Source: Pedococcus_A sp963730585
GTDB lineage: Bacteria > Actinomycetota > Actinomycetes > Actinomycetales > Dermatophilaceae
Direction: 5' to 3'
Assembly: GCA_963730585.1 (NCBI GenBank)
Contig: CAVSSL010000010.1
Span: 434,001 to 498,000, forward strand
DNA length: 64,000 nucleotides
The notes under the pieces are model-generated. The model ran no database searches and was not told the DNA's origin. It saw only the letters and a program-made list of their open reading frames with translations. How positions within the stretch are numbered: position 1 is the stretch's first letter; each line of letters begins with the position of its first letter. Shown here in pieces: positions 26,001-35,238 of this stretch. Both the position numbers and the translations under genes were made by a program.

Positions 26001-28301
26001 GGCCAGCCCGGTGTAACCGAGCGGGGCGACGGTCTCGGTCAGCGTCCAGGTGCCGAAGTCGAGGCCCTCGAGCGCGAACCGGCCCGTGCGCGGGTCGGTG
26101 TCGGGGCCGGTGTAGCCGCTCTGGCCCGTGTTGTCGGTGACGCGGAGGCTCTGCGCGGCCTTCCCGGTGCCGGTGGCCACGGTGAACTCGGCGCCCGCGA
26201 GCGGGGTGCCGTCCTCGCCGACCTTGGTCCAGCTGACCCGGCCGTCCTGGGTGTTGACGACGTCGCCGACGTCGAAGGTCGCCGCACCAGCGGTGAGGGT
26301 GACCTGCTGCGGTGCACCCGCGGCATACCCCGTGGGAACGGTCGTCTCGGTGAGCGTCCAGGTGCCGAAGTCGAGGCCGGTGACGGCGAAGAGGCCGGGC
26401 TCGGGGTTGGTGTCGCGGCCGGAGTAGCCCGTGGCGCCCGTGTTGTCGGTGACGACCACCGACTGCCCGGTGCGCGAGAGCGTGAAGGCGGCGCCCTCGA
26501 GCACGGTGCCGAACTCGTCGACCTTGCGCCAGGTGACCTGGCCGTTCTCGGTGTTGACGAAGGCGAAGGTGACGGTGTGGTTCTGTGCGCTCACCTCGAC
26601 CGTCTTCGGCGCGGCCTTGAGGTAGCCGTCGGGTGCCTGCGTCTCCGTGATGCGCCAGGTGCCGAAGGCCAGCCCGCTCACCCGGAACTCGCCGGTGTCG
26701 TCGTCGGTGTCACGACCGCTGTTGTCGGTCACGTCCACCGACTCGACCACCTGGCCCCCCACCAGGCGGTCGAGCCGGAAGCGTGCGCCGGCCAGACGGG
26801 TCGTCTCGTCCTCGCCGACCTTGGCCCAGACCAGCGTGCCGTTCTGCCGGTTCTCGAAGGCGCGGGTCAGCACGGGGTCAGGCGTCTGGTTCGACACCGT
26901 CAGCGTCTGCGGCTCGCTGTCGAGCAGGTAGCCGGCCGGGGCGTCGGTCTCGCGGACCTGCCACGCGCCGGTGTACAGCCCACCGGCCTTGACATAGCCG
27001 TCGCGGGGGTCGAGGTCGCCGGTGCCGTTGTCGCGGACGGTGACGGCGGTGCCCTGGTAGGGGTCCTGGGTCTTGGTGAAGCTGAACTCCGCGCCGGCGA
27101 GGGGCTTGCCGGTGGTCGCGTCGACCTTCAGCACGGTGCCGGTGCCGAGCGGGTCGACGACCTCGACCGGCGCGTCGCTGTAGCGCGCGATGGTGACAGT
27201 GGTGGAGGTGTCGCCCGGCAGGAGGTAGCCGGCCGGCGGAGCGACCTCGGTGACCGTGTAGACGCCGAAGCGCGAGGTGGTGAAGGCGACGTACCCGGCG
27301 CGGTCGTCGGCGTCCGGGACCTCGTTGCCGGTCAGGCCCGTGGTCACGTTGTCACTGACGTATGCCGTGCCGACCCCGTCGCGGGGGTCCGGCGAGATCT
27401 CGAAGCGCAGGCCGGCGCCGCCGACCACCTCGCCCGAGGGGCCGCGCTTGGTGATGGTGGCGCGGCCGCAGTTGGGCATCACGTGGGTGGTGCCGGTCGC
27501 GACGTCCGACATCTCGGAGCTGATCGACGGCGACTGGCGGCTGCGGACGTTGAAGGTGCCGAAGCCGGCGCTCTCGCAGCCGGGCTCCATGCCGAGCACG
27601 GTGAGGTCGAGTGCGACCTCCATGAAGGCGCCGGGCACGGCCTGGGCCGAGCCGCACAGGCCGGCGACGGCTGCAGTGTTGGACAGGCCGGCGATGGCGC
27701 TCGGGGTGATGGTCTGGGCCACCCACTGCCCGCCGACCCAGCGGTCCATGCCGTCGACGACGATCTTGCCGAGGACCTCGTTCTGGGCGTTGCCCTGCTG
27801 CTCGAACATCAGGCGCAGGTCGCCGGTCGTGCGGGTGGGTACCGACGCGGGCTTGCCGTTGCCGCCGGGGCGGCTCTGGTGGTTGGGCTTCTGGTTGTAC
27901 TCGAAGGTGAAGTAGGTCGACCCCTCGGTGGTGGCGCGCTGGACCGCGACGTAGGTCCACTGGTGCCCGGTCTGGTCCACCTGGGAGTAGGTCTGGATCG
28001 CGGCGATGTCGGTCTTGCCGGTGGCCACGGACTCGCCTGCCCACGAGTCGACGTCCGAGCTCTCGGCGCCCTTGTAGCCGGTGGCGTCGGAGACCCCGTC
28101 CACGACGCAGGCCACGCCGCCGAGGCCGGACCAGTCGGTGGGGCCGCCGGCCGCCGGCGTCAGGTTGCCGTCGATCTCGAAGCCGCCGAGGTCGGCGGCC
28201 CAGACCGACTGCACCGGCGTGAGCACCATGGCAGCCACGACGGCAGCGACCAGGGCGGTCCCGCCTCGACGCCTGGCGGTGAGTCCCGTGAACGTTCCCA
28301 T
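23090..28301 (-). CDS. Giant SpaA/CnaB-repeat surface protein with LAHTG wall anchor, one frameshift
   Basis: About 1,740 residues. A signal peptide (GGTALVAAVVAAMVLTP...VWA) is followed by a unique N-terminal domain (about 38-275), then twelve CnaB/SpaA-like domains of about 100 residues. Each has a WxKVxE start with the Lys, a TLTETxxPxGY segment with the Glu, and an Asn in a final NTENG, which is the layout for internal Lys-Asn isopeptide bonds. A DUF11-like domain (TVTDPLPDGLSYV), a Pro/Thr-rich stretch and LAHTG, hydrophobic helix and RRE tail follow. LAxTG is the motif of class E sortases in high-GC Gram-positives. Near 23936 one extra C (gcctgg for gctgg) shifts the frame. No sortase or other pilin gene is nearby, so a stalk-like adhesin is likelier than a polymerised pilus. 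Confidence 0.85.
23830..27480 (-). repeat. Twelve roughly 300-bp coding repeats (CnaB domains)
   Basis: The first-strand W-K codons recur near 27448, 27123, 26817, 26519, 26220, 25907, 25607, 25280, 24967, 24667, 24366 and 24067, about 300 bp apart. Units near 24240-24480 and 24540-24780 are almost identical at the DNA level over long stretches, while the outermost N-terminal units have diverged. This gradient suggests recent duplication or gene conversion in the C-terminal part. Confidence 0.8.
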
Positions 28302-28600
28302 GTCGCTTCCCCTTCGTGACTCGCGGCCGGTGCGATCCCCCTCGAACCGGTCTAGAGCGCGTCTAGTGAAGGCAAAGTATTAGTAAAGAAAACGTAAAGG
28401 CACGTCAGATCGCCCGAGGGGTGCCTCGTCCCTTTGGTTGAACATTCCGCGCACAAGGCAACGGAGAGCACTCTGCGTCACACCTGTCACAGCCGGGGTG
28501 ACGGGTGGGTCGCAGGCGCCCGTCTCCGGGCGGGGCCCGGGCGGACCCCTCCGGGCGGGGCCCGGACGGACCCTTCCGGCGGTCGGGAGGTCGCGACCGG
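28302..28600. promoter_or_regulatory. Upstream region of the surface-protein gene
   Basis: No gene seen in these 299 bases. Reading toward the surface-protein gene (minus strand), an A/T-rich island at 28365-28400, unusual here, contains ctttactaatacttt as the probable promoter. Just downstream, CTAGA-gcgcg-TCTAG (28352-28366) is an inverted repeat placed like an operator. GGGGAAGCGAC precedes ATG 28301. On the far side are the GC-rich 25-bp repeats and the helD end. Confidence 0.55.
28525..28574. repeat. Two 25-bp direct repeats downstream of helD
   Basis: Units at 28525-28549 and 28550-28574 match at about 23 of 25 positions. Each contains gggcggggcccg, which can fold on itself. They lie 27 bases beyond the helD stop and may act as its terminator. 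Confidence 0.7.
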
Positions 28601-30866
28601 CTACCGGACGCGCACGACCGACATGCGGTGCGCGGCGCGGGTCAGGGCGACGTACAGGACGCGCACCCCACCGGGCGACTCGGCGGTGATCTCGTCGGGG
28701 TCGACGATGACCGTGGCGTCGTACTCCAGACCCTTGGTCGACATCGGGTCGATGACCTGCACCCGGCCCGACCCGGCGCCCGCGAGGGCGGCCAGGCCAG
28801 TGGTGTGCGCGGACGGCGTCACGACGGCGATCGAGCCCTCGACCTCGTCGAGCCAGCGGTCGACCTCGGCCTGCGCGGCCTCGAGCAGCGTCCCCGGACC
28901 GACCGTGACCTCCACCGGCTGCACGCCGGTCTCGCGCACGGCCGCCGGGATGTCGGCGTCCGGCACCGCGGCGCGCACGACCTCGGCGGCGTAGTCGAAG
29001 ATCTCGCGGGCGTTGCGGTAGTTCGTGTCCATGTGGAACAGCCGGCGCTCCTGCGACCCGAAGGCCTCCGACCGGGCCCGGGTTGGCCTCGGCGGCGTCC
29101 GGCCAGGACGCCTGGGCCGCGTCGCCGACCACGGTCCACGAGGAGTAGCGGCCGCGGCGGCCGAGCATGCGCCACTGCATGGGCGAGAGGTCCTGGGCCT
29201 CGTCGACGAGCACGTGGGCGTACTCCTCCGGACCGCCGATGCGCCCGTGCAGCAGGCGCTCGCGGGGGTCCTGGGCGCGCTGGACGTGGCTCACCGCCGC
29301 GGGCGCCGCTCCTTGGCGGCTGGCACGCACCTCGGCGACGCCGTACTGCGCGAGGTCGTCGTACTCCTCGATCTCGTAGAACCCGCGCTCCTCGGCCGGC
29401 TCGTCCTGGACCGCGCCGAGGCGGGAGGTCAGGTCGTCCATCAGGGCGACGTCGGCCACGGACCACTCACCGGTCTCCAGCGCTGTGGCGAAGGAGTCGG
29501 CGAGCAGCTCCGCCTCGCCCGGCGCGAGCACGCCCTGGCCGTAGCGCCGGACCCGGGCGCTGTCGGTCATCCAGAGCAGCACCTCGCGGGCGTCGACCTG
29601 CGGCCACCACGCGCGCAGGAACGCCTCCACCTCGAGGTGGTCCTCGAACTGGTCGAGGAACTCGTCGCGCTCGCCCTCGCGGTGCGTGGCCCAGGCGGCC
29701 TCCGCCAGCGCCCGGGTGACGGCCGGGGTGGCCAGGTTGCGGTGGTGGTTGCGCAGCACCTGGGCGCGGATGCGGTCGAGCACGGGCGCGTCGAGGCGGA
29801 TGGCCCGGCCCGCGACGAACGCACGGAACGTCGTGGGGGCGTCCGGCACGGCGTCGTGGGCGGCCCGCGCCAGCACCCGGCGCATGCGCAGCGAGCCCTT
29901 CACCGCGGCGGCGGCCGGGCTGTCGAGGCGCACCGCGGTGACACCCTCGACGACGTCGCCGAGCGACCGCATGGTCACCGACTCCTCGCCGAGGGACGGC
30001 AGGACCCGCTCGATGTAGGCCGTGTAGGCGGCCGAGGGGCCGACGACGAGGATGCCGCCGGACTCGAACCGGCGCCGGTCCGAGTAGAGCAGGTAGGCAG
30101 CACGGTGCAGGGCGACGACGGTCTTGCCGGTGCCCGGGCCGCCGGTGATCTCGGTGACGCCGCGGGCCTGCGCCCGGATTGCCTCGTCCTGGTGGCGCTG
30201 GATGGTCGCGACGATGTCGCGCATCTGGGTGCCGCGGCTGCGGGTCAGGGCCGCCAGCAGGGCGCCGTCGCCGACGACCACCATGTCGTCGGGCGCCTCG
30301 GCGACCATGAGGTCGTCCTCGACCCCGATGACCTCGGAGCCCTTGCAGCGCAGCACCCGGCGGCGCACCACGCCCATCGGCTCGACGGGGGTGGCCCGGT
30401 AGAAGGCGGCGGCCGCCGGCGCCCGCCAGTCGATGACCAGGGGCTCGTACTCGTCGTCGCGGACGCCCAGGCGCCCGATGTAGCGGGCCTCGCGTGCCTC
30501 GCCGGCCGGGCCCGGCTGGTCGAGGTCGAGGCGCCCGAAGACCAGGCCCTCGTACTGGCTCTCCAGGGTCGTGCGGCGGCGGACGGCGTTGAACACCAGC
30601 GCGTCGCGCTCGAACAGGCCGGTCAGCTCCTCGTCGCGGACGTCGCCCGTGCGGTCGGTGCGACCACGCGCCAGGCCGTCGGCCTCCACGAGCCCGGCGC
30701 GGGTGGCGGCCTTGGCCAGCTCGGCGTAGACCCGGTCGACGTACGCCTGCTCGTGCGCGATCTCCTTGGCGACCTCGTGGTCGACCCCCTGGGCGGAGTC
30801 GTGCTCGGATCGGTGGTCCACCTCGTCGGTGGCGGCCTCGGTGCGGAGGTCTTCCGGACGCGTCAC
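28601..30866 (-). CDS. helD: HelD-like RNA polymerase-associated helicase, one frameshift
   Basis: A roughly 755-residue SF1 (UvrD/Rep-like) ATPase. An N-terminal coiled coil (VAKEIAHEQAYVDRVYAEL) is the arm that reaches into RNA polymerase in HelD proteins. Walker A is TGGPGTGKTVVALHRAAYL, Walker B HVLVDEAQDLSPMQW, then VVGDAAQASWPDA, TNYRNAREI, MSTKGLEYDATVIVDP and RVLYVALTRAAHRMSV. HelD removes stalled RNA polymerase; some actinobacterial forms (HelR) also lower rifampicin sensitivity. Near 29078-29082 one extra G (cccggg for cccgg, + strand) breaks the frame between EAN and RARSEAFGSQERRLFHMD. Without repair the C-terminal motifs would be lost. Confidence 0.85.
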
Positions 30867-30930
30867 GGTTGTCTGCTCTTCCCCTGGTGTGCGAACGCAG
30901 AAGTCTAAGCCACCGCAGCACGGCGCCCGG

Positions 30931-31002
30931 TGCGCGACTCGGTGCGCGACTCGGCGCGGGACTGGGCGCGGGACTCGGTGCAGGTCTCGGGCGCGACTCA
31001 GC
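30931..31002. repeat. 12-bp tandem repeat, six units
   Basis: Units tgcgcgactcgg (30931 and 30943, identical), cgcgggactggg, cgcgggactcgg, tgcaggtctcgg and a last degenerate one. It lies in the gap between the regulator stop (31028) and the helD start (30866). Confidence 0.8.
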
Positions 31003-31027
31003 GGGGTCGGGTCGGGCGGCCTGCGGG

Positions 31028-32059
31028 TCAGACCAGGCCGCGCCGGGCGGCCTGCACACCGGCCTGGAAGCGCGTGCCGGCGCCCAGCTGGTCCATCAGG
31101 GCGCGGACCCGTCGCTCCACGGTCCGCTGGGAGACCCCGGTCTGGCGGGCGATGGTGGCGTCCGGGGCGCCGGCCGCCAGCAGGGCGAGGATCGTCCGGT
31201 CGCGTGCCTCGGCCGTCCGGGCCCCGGCGGTCCGGGGGAGCGGTGAGCCGAGGTCCCAGAACAGGTCCGCGAGGGCGCCCAGCGCCCGCACCATCGGCCG
31301 ACTGCGCACGAGCACCGAGCCGGAGCCGTTCTCCTCGAACAGCGTGGTGTCGACGACAGCCGCCGACTCGTCCACGACGAGCGCGGAGAAGGGCACCGAG
31401 CTGACGAACCGGAACCGCTCGCCGCCCTGCTCGCGGGCCTCGAGCACCTCGAGGGCGTTCTCGAGGTCGAGCACCTCGCTGGTGTAGGTCGTGTACATGG
31501 GCAGCGGCACCCCGCCCGCGCCGAAGCTCTGCGCCTCGTGCGCGTGCAGTGGCGCGGCGAACAGGTCTCGGGTGCGCGGTGACATGGCCCGGAAGGCGCG
31601 GATGCGCTCGGTGCCGCTGCTGATGATGTCGGCCGTCGCGGTGGCCAGCTCGTCCATCGACTGGAGCAGCTGCAGGCTCGAGGGGTCGGGCCGCAGGACC
31701 TGCGACCGGGACGAGAAGTAGATCTGGGCCAGCTCGTGGGCTGCCGAGCGGGTCTGCCGTGCGCGGTGCTCGAGCTCGGCGGCGACGTTGGGCAGCGCGA
31801 TGTCCGGGGGGATGACCTCGAGCTGGCCCCCCTCGTGCAGCCGGATCAAGCCCTGGCCGTCGAGGATGCGCAGGCTGGTGTCGACCAGGTCCTCCCGGAT
31901 GCCCTGGGCGACGAGCAGTGACCGGGACGGCTGCGGGTGCTGGAGCGTGGCGAGGTAGACCCGGGTGACGACCGCGTCGATGTCGGAGTCCGGGTAGAGG
32001 ACCGAGGGCGGGATGGCCGGATCCTCGCTCGCCCGGGGCGGGTTCTCGCTAGGGTCCAT
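31028..32059 (-). CDS. Two-part HTH regulator (TrmB-like N-terminus, LuxR-like C-terminus)
   Basis: A 343-residue protein. Residues about 28-90 form a winged-helix domain (VTRVYLATLQHPQPSRSLLV, DTSLRILDGQGLIRLHEGGQ). A helical linker and an effector-like domain follow (TADIISSGTERIRAFRAM, VPLPMYTTYTSEVL, VDTTLFEENGSGSVLVR). The C-terminus is RDRTILALLAAGAPDATIAR, GVSQRTVERRVRALMDQLGA, TRFQAGVQAARRGLV, clearly related to the regulator at 19880. Such two-HTH proteins are widespread and uncharacterised in actinobacteria. It lies upstream of helD in the same direction, so helD and perhaps the surface-protein gene are candidate targets. Confidence 0.75.
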   Translation of the reverse strand: MDPSENPPRASEDPAIPPSVLYPDSDIDAVVTRVYLATLQHPQPSRSLLVAQGIREDLVDTSLRILDGQGLIRLHEGGQLEVIPPDIALPNVAAELEHRARQTRSAAHELAQIYFSSRSQVLRPDPSSLQLLQSMDELATATADIISSGTERIRAFRAMSPRTRDLFAAPLHAHEAQSFGAGGVPLPMYTTYTSEVLDLENALEVLEAREQGGERFRFVSSVPFSALVVDESAAVVDTTLFEENGSGSVLVRSRPMVRALGALADLFWDLGSPLPRTAGARTAEARDRTILALLAAGAPDATIARQTGVSQRTVERRVRALMDQLGAGTRFQAGVQAARRGLV

Positions 32060-32131
32060 GGAGCACCTCTCGTGCAGGCCCGCGAGGCGACGCCGCCTCG
32101 TCGAGACACATCGTCTGACGTTGGCGAGTAT

Positions 32132-32144
32132 CCGTCAATGACGG
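32132..32144. promoter_or_regulatory. 13-bp palindrome CCGTCA-A-TGACGG upstream of the regulator
   Basis: Perfect 6-bp arms around one base, 73 bp before the regulator start codon. It is a candidate operator, perhaps for autoregulation by the regulator at 31028; which protein binds is inference. Confidence 0.4.
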
Positions 32145-32263
32145 AAGTCCGCCGCGACAGGGCTTTACCTCGTGGCCCTTGGTTTGCCACAGTTGTCCTA
32201 GTCGACCACGTCGACCCACGTGACAGGTTGCAGGTTCCCCCGCCAGGCGACCGCACGTCGGAT

Positions 32264-32312
32264 GCGCGGCGTCCCCGGGAGATGTCCCCCCTGCCTCCCC
32301 GGGACGCCGCGC
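32264..32312 (+). terminator. Orphan terminator-like hairpin before purD
   Basis: 18-base arms (32264-32281 and 32295-32312) with a single mismatch enclose a 13-base loop, followed directly by TTT. It faces purD but lies 145 bp upstream of it, and the gene to its left runs the other way. It would terminate a short unannotated RNA started near 32185-32210. Confidence 0.5.
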
Positions 32313-32444
32313 TTTCATGTGTTGACCTGAGCATCGCCCCTCAGGTGTCGGGGTGCTGCGGGCTGTGTCGGCCTGTGTCGGGCTGGTGTCGGCGCCCCTC
32401 GTCCCGCCACGCGACGGCCGGCCCCCTTCGGGCCGGTCGTTCTC

Positions 32445-32450
32445 TAGGGT
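32445..32450 (+). promoter_or_regulatory. -10 element TAGGGT, leaderless purD
   Basis: TAGGGT ends six bases before GTG 32457 with no ribosome-binding site. It supports GTG 32457 (VKVLVIGTG) over GTG 32451. Confidence 0.55.
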
Positions 32451-32456
32451 GTGCGT

Positions 32457-33740
32457 GTGAAGGTTCTCGTCATCGGCACCGGCGCGCGCGAGCACGCCCT
32501 CGTCCGGGCCCTCGTGGCCGACCCCGCCGTGGACGCGGTGATCGCCGCCCCGGGCAACCCCGGCATGGACACCATCGCGTTGTGCGAGCCGCTGCCCGGT
32601 GGTCTGCTCGACGGCGAGGGCGTGGCCAACCTCGCGCGGGAACGCGGCGCCGACCTCGTGGTCGTCGGGCCCGAGGCCCCGCTGGTGGCGGGAGTCGCCG
32701 ACGCCGTGCGCGCTGCGGGCATCGCGTGCTTCGGCCCCTCGGCCGAGGCGGCGCAGCTCGAGGGCAGCAAGGCCTTCGCCAAGCAGGTGATGGCAGCGGC
32801 CGAGGTGCCCACGGCCCTGGCCCACGTGTGCACCACCCTCGAGGAGGTCGAGGCGGCCCTCGACGCGCTCGGTGCCCCCCACGTCGTCAAGGACGACGGC
32901 CTTGCGGCCGGGAAGGGCGTCGTCGTCACCACGGACCGGGACGAGGCCCTCGAGCACGCCCGCGCCTGCCTGGCCAAGGAGGGTGCTCAGGTCGTCGTCG
33001 AGGAGTACCTCGACGGCCCGGAGGCATCGCTGTTCTGCATCTGCGACGGCTCGAGCGTCATCCCGCTGGCCCTGGCCCAGGACTTCAAGCGGGTGCATGA
33101 CGACGACAAGGGCCCCAACACCGGCGGGATGGGCGCCTACTCGCCGCTGGACTGGGCGCCCCCGTCGCTGGTGGACGAGGTCGTCACGCGGGTGGCCCAG
33201 CCGACGATCGACGAGATGCGCCGGCGCGGCACCCCCTTCACCGGGGTGCTCTACGTGGGCCTGGCCCTGACGTCGAAGGGACCGCGCGTCATCGAGTTCA
33301 ACGCGCGGTTCGGCGACCCCGAGACCCAGGTGGTGCTCGCCCGGCTCGAGACCCCCCTCGGCGGTGTGCTCCACGCGGCGGCGACCGGACGGCTCGACGA
33401 GGTCGGCCCGCTGCGGTGGTCGGAGCAGCACGCGGTCACCGTGGTCATCGCCTCGCACAACTACCCCGGCACGCCGCGGACGGGTGACCCGATCCTCGGC
33501 CTCGACGACGTCTCCGACGTGCCCACGGCCTACGTCATGCACGCCGGCACCGCGTTGGGCCCGGACGGCACGCTCGTCTCCGCGGGAGGCCGCGTGCTGT
33601 CGGTCGTCGCCCTGGGCGACAGCCTGTCGCAGGCGCGCGAGCGGGTCTACGAGGCGGTCGACAAGATCGAGCTGGAGGGGTCCCACCACCGCACCGACAT
33701 CGCGCTCGCGGCCGAGCAGCAGGAGCTGCACGTCGGCTGA
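32457..33740 (+). CDS. purD: Phosphoribosylamine-glycine ligase
   Basis: A 427-residue ATP-grasp enzyme, second step of purine synthesis (5-phosphoribosylamine + glycine to GAR). IGTGAREHAL opens the N-domain. The ATP-grasp core has FGPSAEAAQLEGSKAFAK, VVKDDGLAAGKGVVV, VEEYLDGPEASLF, DDDKGPNTGGMGAYSP and VIEFNARFGDPETQ. Full length and intact. GTG 32457 gives the family's usual MKVLVIG start. It appears to be a single-gene unit because an MFS gene on the other strand follows. Confidence 0.95.
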   Translation: MKVLVIGTGAREHALVRALVADPAVDAVIAAPGNPGMDTIALCEPLPGGLLDGEGVANLARERGADLVVVGPEAPLVAGVADAVRAAGIACFGPSAEAAQLEGSKAFAKQVMAAAEVPTALAHVCTTLEEVEAALDALGAPHVVKDDGLAAGKGVVVTTDRDEALEHARACLAKEGAQVVVEEYLDGPEASLFCICDGSSVIPLALAQDFKRVHDDDKGPNTGGMGAYSPLDWAPPSLVDEVVTRVAQPTIDEMRRRGTPFTGVLYVGLALTSKGPRVIEFNARFGDPETQVVLARLETPLGGVLHAAATGRLDEVGPLRWSEQHAVTVVIASHNYPGTPRTGDPILGLDDVSDVPTAYVMHAGTALGPDGTLVSAGGRVLSVVALGDSLSQARERVYEAVDKIELEGSHHRTDIALAAEQQELHVG

Positions 33741-33829
33741 CGACCAGGGGCCCAGTCCGCACCCGGAGAGGGGGGCCTGTGGATGGTGTGACGACGCCGC
33801 GCCGGGAGGTCGAGCAGAGCTCAACGCGG

Positions 33830-35230
33830 TCAGCCAGCGGCCCGGCCGGCGAGCGTGGCACCGGCCAGTGCGACGAGGCCGCCGGCCGCCATGACCACCG
33901 CGAAGAGCCAGCCCGGCAGGGTTGGTGCCTGCCAGGCGATGAGCGCGCCGGCGGCTCCTAGCGTCAGTGACTGGGAGACCGACCCGGTGAGGTTGCCCGC
34001 GGCCGTGTAGCGGCCCTGCGACTCGGCTGGCGACAGGCTGAGCAGGTGGGTTGCCAAGGTGGGTGACGACAGGCCCATCCCGATGCCGGCAACCGCCCAG
34101 AGGGACAGGCCCAGCCAGGCAGGCACGATCTGCAGGCTCAGCAGGGCGGGCCCCGCCACCCCAGCCGCGATCAGGCCGAAGCCGATCCGCAGCCGTCGAA
34201 CGGGCGACAGGCTCCGCTGGACCCATGACAGACCGTGCACCTGCGAGCCCAGCGCCCAGAAGATGCCGGTGACGGTCAGGCTGATGCCGGCCGTCGCGGG
34301 GCGGAAGCCGTGGACGGTCGTGAGCATGAGCGGGATGAAGGTGCCGACGAGGCCGAACGCCGCTGCCAACAGGCCGCGCAGGGCGATGACGGTGGGAATG
34401 CCCTGGCCCAGGGTCAGCACGCCGTCGGGCAGCACGGCACGCAGGGACGGCGCGAGCACGACGAGCCCGGTGACCGCGGCGGCGGCGCCCACGAGCGGAA
34501 GCGAGCCGTCACGAGTGAGCAGCGACCCGCCGACCGTGAGCAGGGCCAGTGACGCGGCCACGAGTGCGGCCGAGCCGACCATGCGGCGCTCCTCTCGGGT
34601 CCAGCCCGTCGGCGCCGGGAGCGTGGCCCCGGTTTGGGCCATTGCCGGCCGCAGCATCGCCGCGGTCGGCACCGCGAGGGCGACTGCCATGAGGAAGACC
34701 GTGCGCCACCCGAGGTGCTCGGCGACCACGCCGGCGAGCGCGGGGCCGAGCACCGATGGCAGCACCCACGCCGCCGCGAAGGCCGCGAAGACCTTGGCCC
34801 GCAGCTCCTCCGGCAGGGCGCGGGCCATGAGCACCACGAGGCTCACGTCGATGAGGCCCTCCGCCAACCCGCCGCCGAGCCGGGCGGCGACGAAGACGGG
34901 CATCGACGGTGCCAGCCCCATGGTCGCCTGGGCCAGCACGAAGAGGCCGAGCCCGGCATACAGGGGCTCGAGCGGGCCTCGACGGTCCGCCCACGTGCCG
35001 GTGACCGCGGTGGCGACGACGAACGAGATCATCGGGGCCGACGAGGCGGCGCCGAACAGCCAGAGGCCGCCGAGCCGCTCCGCCACCGTGGGCAGCACGG
35101 TCAGCACCGCGCGGTTCTCGAAGGCGCCGAGGGTGACGAGGCCGACGGCGCCGACGGCGAACGGAAGGTGCTGGCGGTGGAGCAGTGAGGGAGCGCGCGT
35201 CGCCGCGGCTGGGGCTGTCATGGGGGACAT
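33830..35230 (-). CDS. MFS transporter (drug-efflux type)
   Basis: A 466-residue MFS protein with about 12-14 hydrophobic helices. AVGAVGLVTLGAFENRAVLT begins helix 1, TGTWADRRGPLEPLYAG is motif A (G-x-x-x-D-R-x-G-R/P), VLPSVLGPALAGVVAE resembles motif C of drug/H+ antiporters. The C-terminal half keeps GMGLSSPTLATHLLSLSPAE and TGSVSQSLTLGAAGALIAW. Substrate unknown. ATG 35230 (or 35221) lies nine bases from a 16-bp palindrome that looks like a MerR-type operator. The gene separates purD from purC and runs against both. Confidence 0.85.
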   Translation of the reverse strand: MSPMTAPAAATRAPSLLHRQHLPFAVGAVGLVTLGAFENRAVLTVLPTVAERLGGLWLFGAASSAPMISFVVATAVTGTWADRRGPLEPLYAGLGLFVLAQATMGLAPSMPVFVAARLGGGLAEGLIDVSLVVLMARALPEELRAKVFAAFAAAWVLPSVLGPALAGVVAEHLGWRTVFLMAVALAVPTAAMLRPAMAQTGATLPAPTGWTREERRMVGSAALVAASLALLTVGGSLLTRDGSLPLVGAAAAVTGLVVLAPSLRAVLPDGVLTLGQGIPTVIALRGLLAAAFGLVGTFIPLMLTTVHGFRPATAGISLTVTGIFWALGSQVHGLSWVQRSLSPVRRLRIGFGLIAAGVAGPALLSLQIVPAWLGLSLWAVAGIGMGLSSPTLATHLLSLSPAESQGRYTAAGNLTGSVSQSLTLGAAGALIAWQAPTLPGWLFAVVMAAGGLVALAGATLAGRAAG

Positions 35231-35238
35231 CGTGGAAG

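Larger units (their letters stand above)
32060..32456. other. Divergent intergenic region between regulator and purD
   Basis: No gene recognised in 397 bases. From left to right it holds a small stem (cgaggcg/cgcctcg at 32083-32100) in the regulator leader, a 13-bp palindrome (32132-32144), a moderately A/T-rich stretch (ttgccacagttgtcctagtc, about 32185-32204), a large hairpin followed by TTT (32264-32312), several tgtcgg words near 32345-32393, and the purD -10 box. Confidence 0.55.

Noticed and set aside
23830..27480. Regular spacing of repeats as a CRISPR array
   Set aside because: The unit is about 300 bp, in frame, protein-coding and variable along its length, with no short spacers and no cas genes.
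24357..28319. A 1,320-codon open frame on the + strand opposite the surface-protein gene
   Set aside because: It is the mirror of a GC-rich repetitive coding region. Its protein is low-complexity Gly/Ala/Arg/Asp with no recognisable domain, and the minus strand clearly encodes the CnaB repeats.
28525..31002. Short direct repeats near helD as a CRISPR or integration site
   Set aside because: Units are directly adjacent without spacers; there is no integrase, tRNA or att-like boundary.
32221..32312. A tRNA gene in the gap before purD (sequence like ggttgcaggttcccccgcc)
   Set aside because: No acceptor, D or anticodon stem can be drawn around it.
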